A stretch of DNA of 64,000 nucleotides from Candidatus Latescibacterota bacterium (lineage in GTDB: Bacteria; Latescibacterota; UBA2968; UBA8231), in the NCBI GenBank assembly GCA_022820485.1, contig JAJEFJ010000096.1:1-64000 (forward strand), written 5' to 3'. The notes below the pieces were generated by a model. It saw only the letters and a program-made list of their open reading frames with translations, made no database searches and had not been told where the DNA came from. The translations under genes were made by a program, and so were the position numbers. Positions 33,706-42,878 of the stretch are shown here, piece by piece (position 1 is the first letter of the stretch; each line of letters starts with the position of its first letter).

Positions 33706-35181
33706 TTAGATTCCCAAGCGTTCGTATTGCTCTTGTGGTGCTTCGCACGCTTCCATTTGTGCGCGCAACAGTCCCTGCATCCGCTGCTCTAACGCCGCGT
33801 CGGCGAGCGGGTTTTCTTGGCGCGGGTCTTGCTCCAAGTCGAAGAGCAGCGTCCCGTATTCGTGCTGCTTGCTGCGCGTGTGTCCCTGCGTCCGCAGCAG
33901 CCGACAGCCCTTGCTAAAACCGAACGGCTCGGCTAGCTCTACGTTGGCGAATTCATCGACTGAGAAGGGGTCGCGCATGTGCGTGGGCATGAGCGTGTAG
34001 TTGTACAGGGGCTGGTTGTCGGGCTGGGCGGGTGCGCGCATGTACACGTAGCGGCCGTCAGTGACGTTCACCTGCCCGCCGTGGTTGCCGAAAATCGCGG
34101 CCTCGCGCACGGGTGAATCGCTCGCGCAGACTCCGCTCAGGCTCTGGCCCAGCATGTCCGCGGTCGGCTCCATCTCAAAGAGATCCAGCAGGGTTGGTCC
34201 CAAGTCGATCGACGGCTGCACCAAGCTCTGTCGTCGCTGGCCCGCGTGGCCGCAGCGAGGATCCCAGACGAAGAACGGCGTATTGGACAGCTCGCGGTAC
34301 CAAGGCATCTGTATCTTGGCCCACAGGTCGTGTTCGCTGAGCAGGAAGCCGTGGTCGGTCCACACGATGAGCATGGTGTCGTCCCAGAGTTCGAGGCGGT
34401 CCATCTCGTCGAGGATGTCGCCGAGGCGGGCGTCGCACATGCTCAGCAGCGATGCGTAGTGGCCCCGACATTGATCAACGAGGGCTTGCTCTTCGGTTAC
34501 GGGGCCGTAGGTCGGCCAGTCGAACAGCGCGGACGAGCGGTTCTTAAAAAGCTCTGGATAGAGGTCTTGGTATTGGCGTTGGGTGAAGAACGGCTCGTGA
34601 GGGTCAAAGGTCTCGATCTGCAAAAACCAATTGTCTTCGGCGTGGTTGCGGCGGATGAACTCGACGCCGGACTTGAAGGTCTGCGCTTGGGGCTGGTCTT
34701 CCTCGCGGCGCATGTGTTGCCGGTTGACGCGGTCTTGGCGATGCCACATGCTGCGGCCCGCATTGCTCGCGTGCGCCTCTACGGGCGGCGGATCGGCTAC
34801 TTGTCCGATCCACGGATCGCCCTCTTGGCCGCGGAAGAACTGCCAAGTGTTGTACTGGGTGTGGTAGGTAGCGCCGCCGGCTTCCCAGTAGTGGTAGTGG
34901 TCGCTGATGAGGTGCGACGAGACGCCGGCCTCGCGCAGCATTCGAGGGACGGAGTCGTCGAACGGCTCCAATGGCCCCCAAGAGCGGTGGAGAAAGTTGG
35001 GCCGTCCGGTGTGCAGATCGCGGCGGGCCGGCATACACGGCATGGAGCAGACGTAGCTGGTGTCGAAGGTGAGCGACCGCTCGGCGAGCCGCTGGAAATT
35101 GGGCGCGTGCGTCCAATCGCAGCCGTAGGGCGGCAACATGTGCCGGTTGAGCGAGTCGAACATGACCATAATTGCCTTCAT
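33706..35181 (-). CDS. Type I sulfatase
   Basis: 491 residues. MKAIMVMFDSLNRHMLPPYG gives the N-terminal metal site; Cys49 in C-M-P-A-R is the formylglycine candidate, followed by RDLHTGRPNFLHRSWGP. IVWTDHGFLLSEHDLW carries further metal ligands. The start at 35181 overlaps the PhyH stop by four bases. It differs strongly from the sulfatase at 22767-24152, so it has another substrate. Confidence 0.92.
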   Translation of the reverse strand: MKAIMVMFDSLNRHMLPPYGCDWTHAPNFQRLAERSLTFDTSYVCSMPCMPARRDLHTGRPNFLHRSWGPLEPFDDSVPRMLREAGVSSHLISDHYHYWEAGGATYHTQYNTWQFFRGQEGDPWIGQVADPPPVEAHASNAGRSMWHRQDRVNRQHMRREEDQPQAQTFKSGVEFIRRNHAEDNWFLQIETFDPHEPFFTQRQYQDLYPELFKNRSSALFDWPTYGPVTEEQALVDQCRGHYASLLSMCDARLGDILDEMDRLELWDDTMLIVWTDHGFLLSEHDLWAKIQMPWYRELSNTPFFVWDPRCGHAGQRRQSLVQPSIDLGPTLLDLFEMEPTADMLGQSLSGVCASDSPVREAAIFGNHGGQVNVTDGRYVYMRAPAQPDNQPLYNYTLMPTHMRDPFSVDEFANVELAEPFGFSKGCRLLRTQGHTRSKQHEYGTLLFDLEQDPRQENPLADAALEQRMQGLLRAQMEACEAPQEQYERLGI

Positions 35182-36224
35182 ACATTGACCTCGTGTAGGA
35201 GTTGGAGAGCTTGCTGCCCGCGCTCGGACTCGGGATCGCGCCGCGCAATGCGCCGCAGTTGGTACAGGGCACGCTCGTCGCCGTCGTGCGCTAAGGATAG
35301 GGCTTCGGCAAAGCCTTGATCGCCCCATTGGGACGACTGCGGCACCACGTCTAGGTCTAGATCCTGCCAATAGTACTGCAACGATTCGCTTCGCCAGCCC
35401 GCGTAGCAGGCTTCCCAGTTAAAGCCGGTGACGCCGATCAGGTGTGGATCCAGCATGTGTTGCGCAATCGGCTCGCCCTGCGCCTGATAGCGGTTGTCGA
35501 GCGAAATGCGCAGGCGATTTTCCGTGTAGTTGGGCAGGGCTTGATGGACGGTCAGGCTCGGAAAGATCAGCGCGTCTCCGGCTTCGTAATTCGCGCTCAG
35601 CCAGCGCCCGGTCAGCTCGGATTCGTCCACGGTTAGGCCACCGGCTCCCAGCGAGAAGTGGTGCTCGCGCACCTTGCCGATTTTGTGCGATCCGGGCAGC
35701 ACCGCCAATCCTCCCAGTTCCAGCGGGCAATCGCCCACGGGTGCCCAGAAGGTATAAGTGTTAAAACTGCCTTGGAAGTGGACGAAGTCTTGGTGCATGG
35801 GCGTGGTGTGCTCGGTGTATTGGGGGAACCACAGGCGGGCGATTTTCTGGGGATGCGGCAACACCGGACCACCTACTACTTGCTCCATGACGGCTAAGAC
35901 TTCCGGCCAATGCCCGGCTTGGTGGAAAGCCTCCAAGCTGTACACTCGGTGATATACGTCGGCGTATTCGGGATCGCCTTCGGTGCACTGGGCGTCGATT
36001 CGCGCAATGCCGTCCATGGGATTTGTACCGGCGACTAAAAACCCGGCCTCCATCAGCACTTCCGTCATCTCTTGCCGCAGAGATAGCAGCTTGTCTTTGG
36101 CCATGATCTGCCGCAAGAAGATGTACCCTTGTTCGTCCAGTCGTCGCCGCAACTCGGCGCTGTCGCCGAGGGCATCGTTGGCCTCTTGCATCAGGCCAAC
36201 TTCACTCGCGTCTTTTGCTGTCAT
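35178..36224 (-). CDS. PhyH-like Fe(II)/2-oxoglutarate dioxygenase 1
   Basis: 348 residues. The double-stranded beta-helix has MHQDFVHFQGSFNTYTFW (His-x-Asp), ELGGLAVLPGSHK and ALIFPSLTVHQALPNYTENRLRISL (distal His and Arg). A C-terminal helical extension of about 60 residues (FAEALSLAHDGDERALYQLR) is not part of the core fold. Likely hydroxylates an organic substrate of the operon; the substrate is unknown. Confidence 0.88.
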   Translation of the reverse strand: MTAKDASEVGLMQEANDALGDSAELRRRLDEQGYIFLRQIMAKDKLLSLRQEMTEVLMEAGFLVAGTNPMDGIARIDAQCTEGDPEYADVYHRVYSLEAFHQAGHWPEVLAVMEQVVGGPVLPHPQKIARLWFPQYTEHTTPMHQDFVHFQGSFNTYTFWAPVGDCPLELGGLAVLPGSHKIGKVREHHFSLGAGGLTVDESELTGRWLSANYEAGDALIFPSLTVHQALPNYTENRLRISLDNRYQAQGEPIAQHMLDPHLIGVTGFNWEACYAGWRSESLQYYWQDLDLDVVPQSSQWGDQGFAEALSLAHDGDERALYQLRRIARRDPESERGQQALQLLHEVNV

Positions 36225-36235
36225 TAGGCTCGTCC

Positions 36236-37048
36236 TTAACTGGCCGCTGGCTCCAAGTCGTTGTCCCGGAATCCGGCCACGACGATGTTGTTGTTGCGAT
36301 CCAGCACGTTGTCTCGGTCGATGCGATGCGGATTGTCCTCAGCGCGTCCCACTGGCCGCAGTGCCGTGCTGTGATAGCCAAAGCGCACGGACTTGCGCCA
36401 AGAATCCGTGCGGTTGCAATCCGACCAGTGAATCGTCTGATAGCTGAAGAAGATCATGTCGCCGCGCTCCGCTGGCACGGCGACGCTGTCGAGGCGGTCG
36501 GGATGGTACTGCGCGGGTGGCAGGTGCGGGGCTGTTTCCGGCCCTAGCACATGCTCCAGCGGCCCTTGCTTGTGGCTGCCCGGCACGACCATCAGCGCAC
36601 CGCTCTCCAGCGGCGTGTCGTCTAAATGCAGCAAGCAATCGACGAAATCCGGCCCGTCGTGCGGGTAGAATGGATAGTCTTGGTGCATGGGGAAAGGTGT
36701 GCCTTTCTCCGGCGGCTTGGCGTGCAGGACCGTGTGGTGCCACTGCACTGGGCCGTCGATGAGTTGCCGCACGCAGGCGATCATGGCCTCGTGGAAGAGG
36801 ACGCGGCCCCAAGCGGCCGAGTAAAAGTGCGGGTTGTGCATGAAGACCGCTCGCGTGTTGAGGCGATCTTCTTCTTCGAGGTAGCGATCGCGCCAGGGGC
36901 CGACCCAGCCGATGGACTCCTGCCCCCACTGCTCGATCACTCGCACCATCTCCGAGGCCAGCTCTTCGGTTTCCTCGGACGTGAAGAGTTGGGGGATCTT
37001 GAGATAGCCCTGTTCGCGATAGTGCGCTACCTGTTCCTTGCTCAGCAT
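36236..37048 (-). CDS. PhyH-like Fe(II)/2-oxoglutarate dioxygenase 2
   Basis: 270 residues. FPMHQDYPFYPHDGPDF gives His-x-Asp, ESGALMVVPGSHKQGPLEH the central turn, and FFSYQTIHWSDCNRTDSWRKSVRFG the distal His and Arg. It is clearly diverged from the neighbour at 35178, so the pair are not a recent duplication. It is separated by 11 bases from that gene and 2 bases from the mannonate dehydratase gene. Confidence 0.9.
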   Translation of the reverse strand: MLSKEQVAHYREQGYLKIPQLFTSEETEELASEMVRVIEQWGQESIGWVGPWRDRYLEEEDRLNTRAVFMHNPHFYSAAWGRVLFHEAMIACVRQLIDGPVQWHHTVLHAKPPEKGTPFPMHQDYPFYPHDGPDFVDCLLHLDDTPLESGALMVVPGSHKQGPLEHVLGPETAPHLPPAQYHPDRLDSVAVPAERGDMIFFSYQTIHWSDCNRTDSWRKSVRFGYHSTALRPVGRAEDNPHRIDRDNVLDRNNNIVVAGFRDNDLEPAAS

Positions 37049-37050
37049 AT

Positions 37051-38061
37051 CTAGCTCCTTTCTTCTTCGGCCCTCTTTTGCAGGGCGCGCATGTAAGCCA
37101 GTGTGTAAGCCGTGCCCAGCCGCCCGTCGTCGCCCATCTGCGGGATGTGATCCGGGATCAAGGTGCCGTCGTACTCGACTTCGGCCAGCGCGCGCATGGC
37201 ATGGTACATGTCGAAGTATCCATCATCGACAAAGGTCTCGACAAAGTGCGGCAGTGGTTTATCTACGTTGCGGTAGTGTACCTTGAAGATTTTACCCTGT
37301 CCGCCGAAGTAGCGGATCGTCTCCACCACGTCGCGGCCCATGGCCTCGCCGCCTTCCAGCCAGCAGCCGATGCACAAGCACATCCCCACGTTGGGGCTGT
37401 CGGCGATTTCGAGGGCGCGTTTGTACCCGTCAAAGCTGCTAAAAATGGGTCGGGGCACGCCGCCCAATGGCACTCCGGGCGGATCGTCCGGGTGAATGCC
37501 AATGCGGACGCCGGCTTCCTCGGCGACGGGCGCGATTTCCACGGCAAAGGAGGCGAAGTTGTCCCACAGCTCTTCCTCGGTGTATTCGCGGTCGTGTGTC
37601 AGCCCCTCGCCGGTAAAACCGCCGCCTGACGCCTCGGCGAGCCGCGCCATGTCAAAGGCCCGCGCCCTAGAGCCGCCCCGGGTCTGCTCCGGCGGCGTGC
37701 TCCACACGCTGTTGGCCATGTGAGCATACGTCGTATAAGGAATGTCAGCTTGGCCCAAGTTGCGGATGTGCGCCTTGTACTCGGCGACTTTCTCGTCGCG
37801 GTTGGGCAGGTTGAGAGTGATCGCATCCACGTTGTGGACGCTGCCATTGCCCAAGCCGTAGAGTTGGATGCCGCCGCGGGCAAAGTGCTCCCGGCGGCTG
37901 CGATAGTACTCGGGACTGGCCTTGGCCGAATCGATCCAAGTCACGGCATATTCTACGCCCATCTGCCGCACAAAGGCCATTTCCTCATCACTCGGCTCAG
38001 GGGACATTTGGGCCGCGACCTTGAGGCCGGGCGCTATTTTGATGTGGCTTTTGACGGCCAT
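37051..38061 (-). CDS. uxuA: Mannonate dehydratase (UxuA family)
   Basis: 336 residues of the UxuA TIM-barrel family, which converts D-mannonate to 2-keto-3-deoxygluconate. Metal-site motifs are RIGIHPDDPP, MCLCIGCWLEGG, KIFKVHYRNV and LIPDHIPQMG. First gene of the minus-strand operon; AAGGAG sits just upstream of the ATG at 38061. Strong pointer to uronate breakdown, although family members with other sugar-acid substrates exist. Confidence 0.85.
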   Translation of the reverse strand: MAVKSHIKIAPGLKVAAQMSPEPSDEEMAFVRQMGVEYAVTWIDSAKASPEYYRSRREHFARGGIQLYGLGNGSVHNVDAITLNLPNRDEKVAEYKAHIRNLGQADIPYTTYAHMANSVWSTPPEQTRGGSRARAFDMARLAEASGGGFTGEGLTHDREYTEEELWDNFASFAVEIAPVAEEAGVRIGIHPDDPPGVPLGGVPRPIFSSFDGYKRALEIADSPNVGMCLCIGCWLEGGEAMGRDVVETIRYFGGQGKIFKVHYRNVDKPLPHFVETFVDDGYFDMYHAMRALAEVEYDGTLIPDHIPQMGDDGRLGTAYTLAYMRALQKRAEEERS

Positions 38062-38229
38062 GATGATCTCCTTGCGGCCTCCTACTGGGCCGGACTGTAC
38101 GCTGCAAAGGGCAGGGGTGGGATTTGCAGCGGCAAATCTAAGGCCCGAGCCGTGTGCTATCAACCGAGGGACGCAAGCGGCAAATTGGATATGTCGCTAT
38201 ACTTGGAAAGCGGGAGGTATGCGTGAAAA

Positions 38230-39033
38230 ATGCAGAATAAATCCATGCGGCGTGCGGCCCCAATCGTCACGCTGACGACGGACTTTGGCGCTGGCGATTA
38301 CTACGTCGGCGCGATGAAGGGGGTCATCTTGGGCATCGCACCGGAGGCCCAGCTCGTGGATATTTCCCACCAGATTCCGCCTCAAGACGTGCTCGCCGCC
38401 GCTTTTGTTTTGCGCCACGCCGCGCGCGAATTCCCACCCGGCACCGTGCACCTAGCCGTCGTTGATCCCGGCGTAGGCACGCGACGACGTCCCCTCGCCC
38501 TCCAAAGCAGCGGCCACTTGTGGGTGGGGCCGGACAATGGTCTCTTCAGCTTTGTCATCGACCGAGCCGACAATCGAGTGCACGAGATCGCTCGGTCCGA
38601 CCTTGGGCGGCCCGACCTGAGCAGCACCTTTCACGGCCGCGACCTCTTCGCTCCGCTGGCCGCTCACCTCTGTCGCGGCTTGGACCTTGCTGACGTCGGT
38701 CCGCCAGTGGCCGATCCGGTGCGCTTGGCCGAATCCGCACCTTGTAAATCAGCCGACCGCATCGTCGGTCACATCATCCACATCGATGGCTTTGGTAACT
38801 TGGTGAGTAACATTGCGGCCGCCGACATTGCGCCGTGGGAATCTGCGTTGCGCATCCGCCTCGGAGGGCATGTGCTTACGGAGTTGTGCCGCACGTATGA
38901 GGATGTCGAGCCGGGCGCGCCGCTTGCTTTGATCGGCAGCGCTGGTCTGTTGGAAATTGCGGTCAACGGTGGCAATGCCGCCCGTCAGCTAGGTGTGCAA
39001 CGCCGCGCTACCCTTGTCGTTGAAACGCTCTGA
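38230..39033 (+). CDS. SAM hydroxide adenosyltransferase (DUF62, chlorinase/fluorinase family)
   Basis: 267 residues. VTLTTDFGAGDYYVGAMKG and LAVVDPGVGTRRRP are family hallmarks; IHIDGFGNLVSNI and a C-terminal beta domain (GAPLALIGSAGLLEIAVNGGNAA) follow. Most family members hydrolyse SAM to adenosine and methionine rather than halogenate. GGGAGG lies upstream but a little far from the ATG, so 38245 is an alternative start. Likely co-transcribed with the mutase 14 bases downstream. Confidence 0.9.
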   Translation: MQNKSMRRAAPIVTLTTDFGAGDYYVGAMKGVILGIAPEAQLVDISHQIPPQDVLAAAFVLRHAAREFPPGTVHLAVVDPGVGTRRRPLALQSSGHLWVGPDNGLFSFVIDRADNRVHEIARSDLGRPDLSSTFHGRDLFAPLAAHLCRGLDLADVGPPVADPVRLAESAPCKSADRIVGHIIHIDGFGNLVSNIAAADIAPWESALRIRLGGHVLTELCRTYEDVEPGAPLALIGSAGLLEIAVNGGNAARQLGVQRRATLVVETL

Positions 39034-39047
39034 GGAAGAAAAAATTT

Positions 39048-40406
39048 ATGTCTAATGCTCCACTCATCGTCAGCATTTCTGGAATTCGCGGCCTCGTCGG
39101 CCAGTCGCTCACCGATGAGGTCGTCGCTCGCTTTGCCGCGGCTTTTGGCACTACCTTGACGCCGGGCGATACCGTCGTTCTCGCCCGCGACACGCGCCCG
39201 TCTGGGGCGGCTTTTGCCCAAGCGGCGGCCACCGCTTTGCGCCAGACGGGTTGCCGCGTCGTCGATTTGGGTATGTGTTCCACGCCTGGAGCCAAGCTGA
39301 TGATCTCCGCACTCGATGCCAAGGGCGCGATCATCATCACCGCCAGCCACAACCCGGCCCCTTGGAATGGCCTCAAGCTGGTGCGCGCCGACGGCGTCTT
39401 CCTCAATGCGGAAGAGGGTGCGCGCGTCGAGGCTCTCTTCCATGCAGGCGAGTTTCGCTGCGCCGCGTCCGGCGAATTGGAAATGATCGACCCAGACGCC
39501 GTGGTGGCGCGCCATGTGAAGAAGATCGTGGACTACGTCGATGCCGATGCCATTCGCCGGGCCGGGTTCAAGGTGGCCGTCGATCCCTGCAATGGCACAG
39601 GGGGCTTGGTGGCCCCGAGCCTGTTGGACGCCTTGGGCGTCGAAGCTGCGCTCATCAACGCGCGGCCCGACGGCGATTTCGCCCACGACCCGGAGCCGGT
39701 GCCCGCTAATCTCGTCCAGCTCGGTCAAGTCGTGCGCGACAGCGGCTGCGCCATCGGCTTTGCCATCGACCCGGACGCCGACCGCGTCGCGTTGGTTGAT
39801 TCGAGTGGCGCGCCCGTGGGCGAGGACTACACGCTGGCACTGGCGGTGCAAGCGGCGGCGGCGCGGCAGTCCGGCCCGGTCGTCACCACCCTTTCCACCT
39901 CGCAGGCTGTTACAGACGCGGCCATTGCCCACAACTGTCCGGTTTTTCTCACGGCGGTCGGCGAGGTTCATGTAGTAGAGAAGATGATGGCCGAGGAAGC
40001 GGTCATCGGCGGCGAGGGCAACGGTGGCGTCATCGTCTCGCAAATCGGCCCCAGCCGCGACGCGGCCCTCGGCTTGGCTCTAGTGCTGGAGGCTATGGCA
40101 TGTACCGGACGATCTCTTGAGGAACTGATCGCCGTGCTGCCCAGCTACGCCATCGACAAGCGCAAAATTACTTGCACTCCAGAGCAGCTAGCCGCCGCCA
40201 TTGCCGCGCTACGCGACCGCTATCCCGAGGCGTATGTTCACCCCGTACGCGATGGTTCCAAGCTCTACCTGAATGGTCAGCTCGAATGCCCTTGGGTTCA
40301 CCTCCGCGCCTCCAACACCGAACCCATCGTCCGCGTCATCGCCGAGAGTACTAGTGCCGCAGAAGCCGCTTTGCTCTGTGACGAGGTGGAAGGGTTGTTT
40401 GAGTAG
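39048..40406 (+). CDS. glmM: Phosphoglucosamine mutase / phosphohexomutase
   Basis: 452 residues. SISGIRGLVGQSLTDE opens domain 1; the phosphoserine loop is ITASHNPAPWNGLK; metal loop DPDADRVALVD; sugar loop GEGNGGV; phosphate loop RASNTEPIVRVIAES. GAGGAAG precedes the ATG. It probably makes glucosamine-1-phosphate for cell wall synthesis; a phosphomannomutase role is possible. Confidence 0.9.
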   Translation: MSNAPLIVSISGIRGLVGQSLTDEVVARFAAAFGTTLTPGDTVVLARDTRPSGAAFAQAAATALRQTGCRVVDLGMCSTPGAKLMISALDAKGAIIITASHNPAPWNGLKLVRADGVFLNAEEGARVEALFHAGEFRCAASGELEMIDPDAVVARHVKKIVDYVDADAIRRAGFKVAVDPCNGTGGLVAPSLLDALGVEAALINARPDGDFAHDPEPVPANLVQLGQVVRDSGCAIGFAIDPDADRVALVDSSGAPVGEDYTLALAVQAAAARQSGPVVTTLSTSQAVTDAAIAHNCPVFLTAVGEVHVVEKMMAEEAVIGGEGNGGVIVSQIGPSRDAALGLALVLEAMACTGRSLEELIAVLPSYAIDKRKITCTPEQLAAAIAALRDRYPEAYVHPVRDGSKLYLNGQLECPWVHLRASNTEPIVRVIAESTSAAEAALLCDEVEGLFE

Positions 40407-40517
40407 AAATGGGACAGGCCGGCGACAGCTGAGCCTGTTCGGATGAAGGCGCTTATGGTTCGGCTAGGGTGGCGCGGTGACGGCCGATTTCGACACCGGG
40501 CAGCCAGTGGAGAAAGG

Positions 40518-41024
40518 TCACCCAGCGGCGACGATATCCCCGTAGGAGCCTTTGACTAGCTGGTCGCTGGTGATTTCTAAGGCCCGCATTAGGGCCTCGA
40601 CGCGTCGGTGGGATTCTTCGACGCCTTTTTCTTCAGTCACAGCCTCTAGCTCGACGAACTGGCCGAGACCCTTTACGGCGTCGAGGTGGATGCGCACGTT
40701 TTCCCATAGCCAGACTTGGCGCGTCTTTTCCACTTCGACCCAGACGCCGTGGATGCTGCTGAGGATGTTGCGCAGGCCCTCGGGATCTTCGGTTTTGGCA
40801 ATTTCGTAATCGCTGCGCTTGGGGCCGGTTAGGTCCTCGCGATGGTAGAAAATCAGATGACCTTCGTCGGTTCCAAGCTCGCGCAGCTTGAGCCGCCCTT
40901 GGGCGACGTTGAAATAGGTGTCCTTCTGGTGGAAGGTGCCCGCCAGCCCTGCGCCGAGGGCGTTGAGGTTTTCTTTGGCGCGCTCGACATCGGGGTAGCG
41001 TGCCTTGATCTCGATATTGGTCAT
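40518..41024 (-). CDS. CYTH-domain protein (class IV adenylate cyclase-like)
   Basis: 168 residues. MTNIEIKARYPDVERAKENL has the EIKAR form of the ExExK motif. Basic and acidic barrel strands follow: KLRELGTDEGHLIFYHRED, VEVEKTRQVWLWENVRIHLD and GQFVELEAVTEE. These bind triphosphates with metal. Start at 41024 or 41069 is undecided; neither has a clear ribosome site. Could be a cyclase or a triphosphatase. Confidence 0.82.
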   Translation of the reverse strand: MTNIEIKARYPDVERAKENLNALGAGLAGTFHQKDTYFNVAQGRLKLRELGTDEGHLIFYHREDLTGPKRSDYEIAKTEDPEGLRNILSSIHGVWVEVEKTRQVWLWENVRIHLDAVKGLGQFVELEAVTEEKGVEESHRRVEALMRALEITSDQLVKGSYGDIVAAG

Positions 41025-41132
41025 GTCGGATGCGTTTCGTTGAATTGTGATGCTATTGATTGAAAGCATAATGAAAGTATAAAATACGCCGACCCTGCAA
41101 AAATCGCATTCCCCAGACCGCCCTTAATGCGG

Positions 41133-42629
41133 CTACCCCTTGATAATTATCCCCGATTGTCCGCTTTTCGACGACGGCACCTTACCAGAGAGCACCTCCT
41201 CAATGCGGGCGACTACCTCCTCGATATAGACATCGGAGACATGGTTGACGCGGCCGTCCATCCGGCCGTCTGGCCCCACTAGAAAATAGAAGGGTATGCC
41301 CCGGACCTGGTACAACTGAGCCACCGCCGCCCGCCAGCCGCCCGGGGCGTGGACGTGGACGCCGGTCAGGCCGTGCTCTTCCACTGCTTGGTGCCACTCA
41401 TCGGCGGGGTCCAAAGAAATGTTCAAAAAGACGACCTTCTGGTCGCGGGCCCGCTGTTTGAGTCGTTCCAGATCGGGTACTGCCCCGATACATGGACCGC
41501 ACCAACTCGCCCAAAAGTCCAAGAAAACCGCCTGCCCTTTGAAATCGCTCAGGGAGATGCTTCGGCCTTGGAGATCGTCGAGGCTGAAGTCCGGCGCGGG
41601 CTGGCCGGGCTTGAGCTGGGCGGTTTCTCGCACGACCTCCTCGACGGCCTCGGTGTATGCGGGATAGGGATTGTCTCGGAGGAATTCGGCTAGGCGTTGT
41701 TCGCCTTGGTCAAAACGGCCGTCTTGAAAGTCGTCGATGATTTCACCGGCGAGAAAGAAGTACAGGGCTTTGCCGTGCAAGAGCCGCTTGGCCAAGTGGT
41801 AGCTGATGTTGTGGGGTTGGATTAAGTCTCCTCGGCGTTGCTCTTCGTCCAACTGCACAATGAAGTCTGGCAGGTACGCGATGGTGTGGGGTTGGATAAA
41901 GGCTCGGCGTTGCTCCTCGGATAGCTGCTCCCGTTCGGCTCGGTCCTCGGCTTCTTCTTCTATACGCCAGAAATTGCGCTCCAGAAAGGTGCGGTAATCG
42001 GTGGTGCCGATAGCTGCTTCGTCAACCAGATCGACTTGATTGAGGGCATCGTGATAATCTGCGGGGAGGTCCTCGTTTCTGCTTTCATTGGCGAACATGT
42101 AGTCAGTGGGATAGGAGACTATGAAATTGGCCCATTCATAGGCGATTTCAGCGCGGTAGTAATCGACGAAAGCCGGGGTGAGTTGGTACTGACTGCAACC
42201 CTCGTCCAAAAAGCGCTCCAATTCCGAGCGGCGCTGGCCGATCATTTTGCGATGCGCGTCAACCGCCAAGTCTTTGTAGTCGATGCGCAGGTAATCGGGG
42301 AAGCGAGACCACAGGGCGGCGAGGAACTGGTTGTTGGCCGCGCCTTGGCCGGAAAAGCGGAGGGACTGAGGCAGGTCGAGCAAATCTGCGTCAAGGTGCA
42401 ACTGGTCGCCCGGTTCCAGAAAGAGCTTGACCGCATCGTCGAGATCGACCGAAACCGTTTGCGCTTCAGTAAACGGGAGTTCTACTGCGAGGCATCCATT
42501 TTCGTCGAGGGTGGCTTCGACGGTGACGGGCGTATGGTAGATCGGCGTTTGCTGGTACTCGAAGGCAATGCTGTGCCGTTCCGACGCATTGGCTAGCGCG
42601 GCGGTGATGCGGGTGGGAAGCGGTGCCAT
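41133..42629 (-). CDS. TlpA-family redoxin with large N-terminal domain
   Basis: 498 residues. The C-terminal thioredoxin domain (about 345-490) carries C377-G-P-C380 in FWASWCGPCIGAVP, GQPAPDFSL and RGIPFYFLVGPDG. The N-terminal 340 residues contain a beta-rich lipid-anchored-redoxin-like part and helices. No signal peptide is visible, unusual for this family; the start may be missing or export is by another path. An imperfect tandem repeat of about 24 residues (EEQRRAFIQPHTIAY / EEQRRGDLIQPHNISY) lies near residues 237-276. Confidence 0.82.
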   Translation of the reverse strand: MAPLPTRITAALANASERHSIAFEYQQTPIYHTPVTVEATLDENGCLAVELPFTEAQTVSVDLDDAVKLFLEPGDQLHLDADLLDLPQSLRFSGQGAANNQFLAALWSRFPDYLRIDYKDLAVDAHRKMIGQRRSELERFLDEGCSQYQLTPAFVDYYRAEIAYEWANFIVSYPTDYMFANESRNEDLPADYHDALNQVDLVDEAAIGTTDYRTFLERNFWRIEEEAEDRAEREQLSEEQRRAFIQPHTIAYLPDFIVQLDEEQRRGDLIQPHNISYHLAKRLLHGKALYFFLAGEIIDDFQDGRFDQGEQRLAEFLRDNPYPAYTEAVEEVVRETAQLKPGQPAPDFSLDDLQGRSISLSDFKGQAVFLDFWASWCGPCIGAVPDLERLKQRARDQKVVFLNISLDPADEWHQAVEEHGLTGVHVHAPGGWRAAVAQLYQVRGIPFYFLVGPDGRMDGRVNHVSDVYIEEVVARIEEVLSGKVPSSKSGQSGIIIKG

Positions 42630-42682
42630 GAAAATCTCCTCTCAGATAGCCATTTCTGAACGACGCAAACGCTACAAGCGCT

Positions 42683-42726
42683 ATTCTGCGCCCATCTGCG
42701 TCACCTGCGGATTATTTGAATATAGC
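42683..42726. repeat. TCTGCG intergenic repeat
   Basis: ATTCTGCGCCCATCTGCG followed by TCACCTGCGGATTATTTG in the gap between divergent genes. Similar to 24245-24290, including the GCGGATTA word. The rest of the gap (42727-42878) shows no feature I can support. Confidence 0.55.
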
Positions 42727-42878
42727 AGCCTGAGCCGCAGGTGATTTTAATCGGGTCTGTTGGGAGTATTCGCGAGCGATGAGGATGCCGCTTGGTTAGC
42801 CTGTGACCCGAAAAATATGCCGCCCTCACGACCCGTGCAAACTTGCGCCCCACTGCCCGATACGTCAAAGTATAGCCC

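Noticed and set aside
38985..40043. 352-codon open frame on the minus strand
   Set aside because: It lies fully opposite glmM, which has all mutase motifs; the long frame mirrors the GC-rich third positions of glmM and has no recognisable domain.
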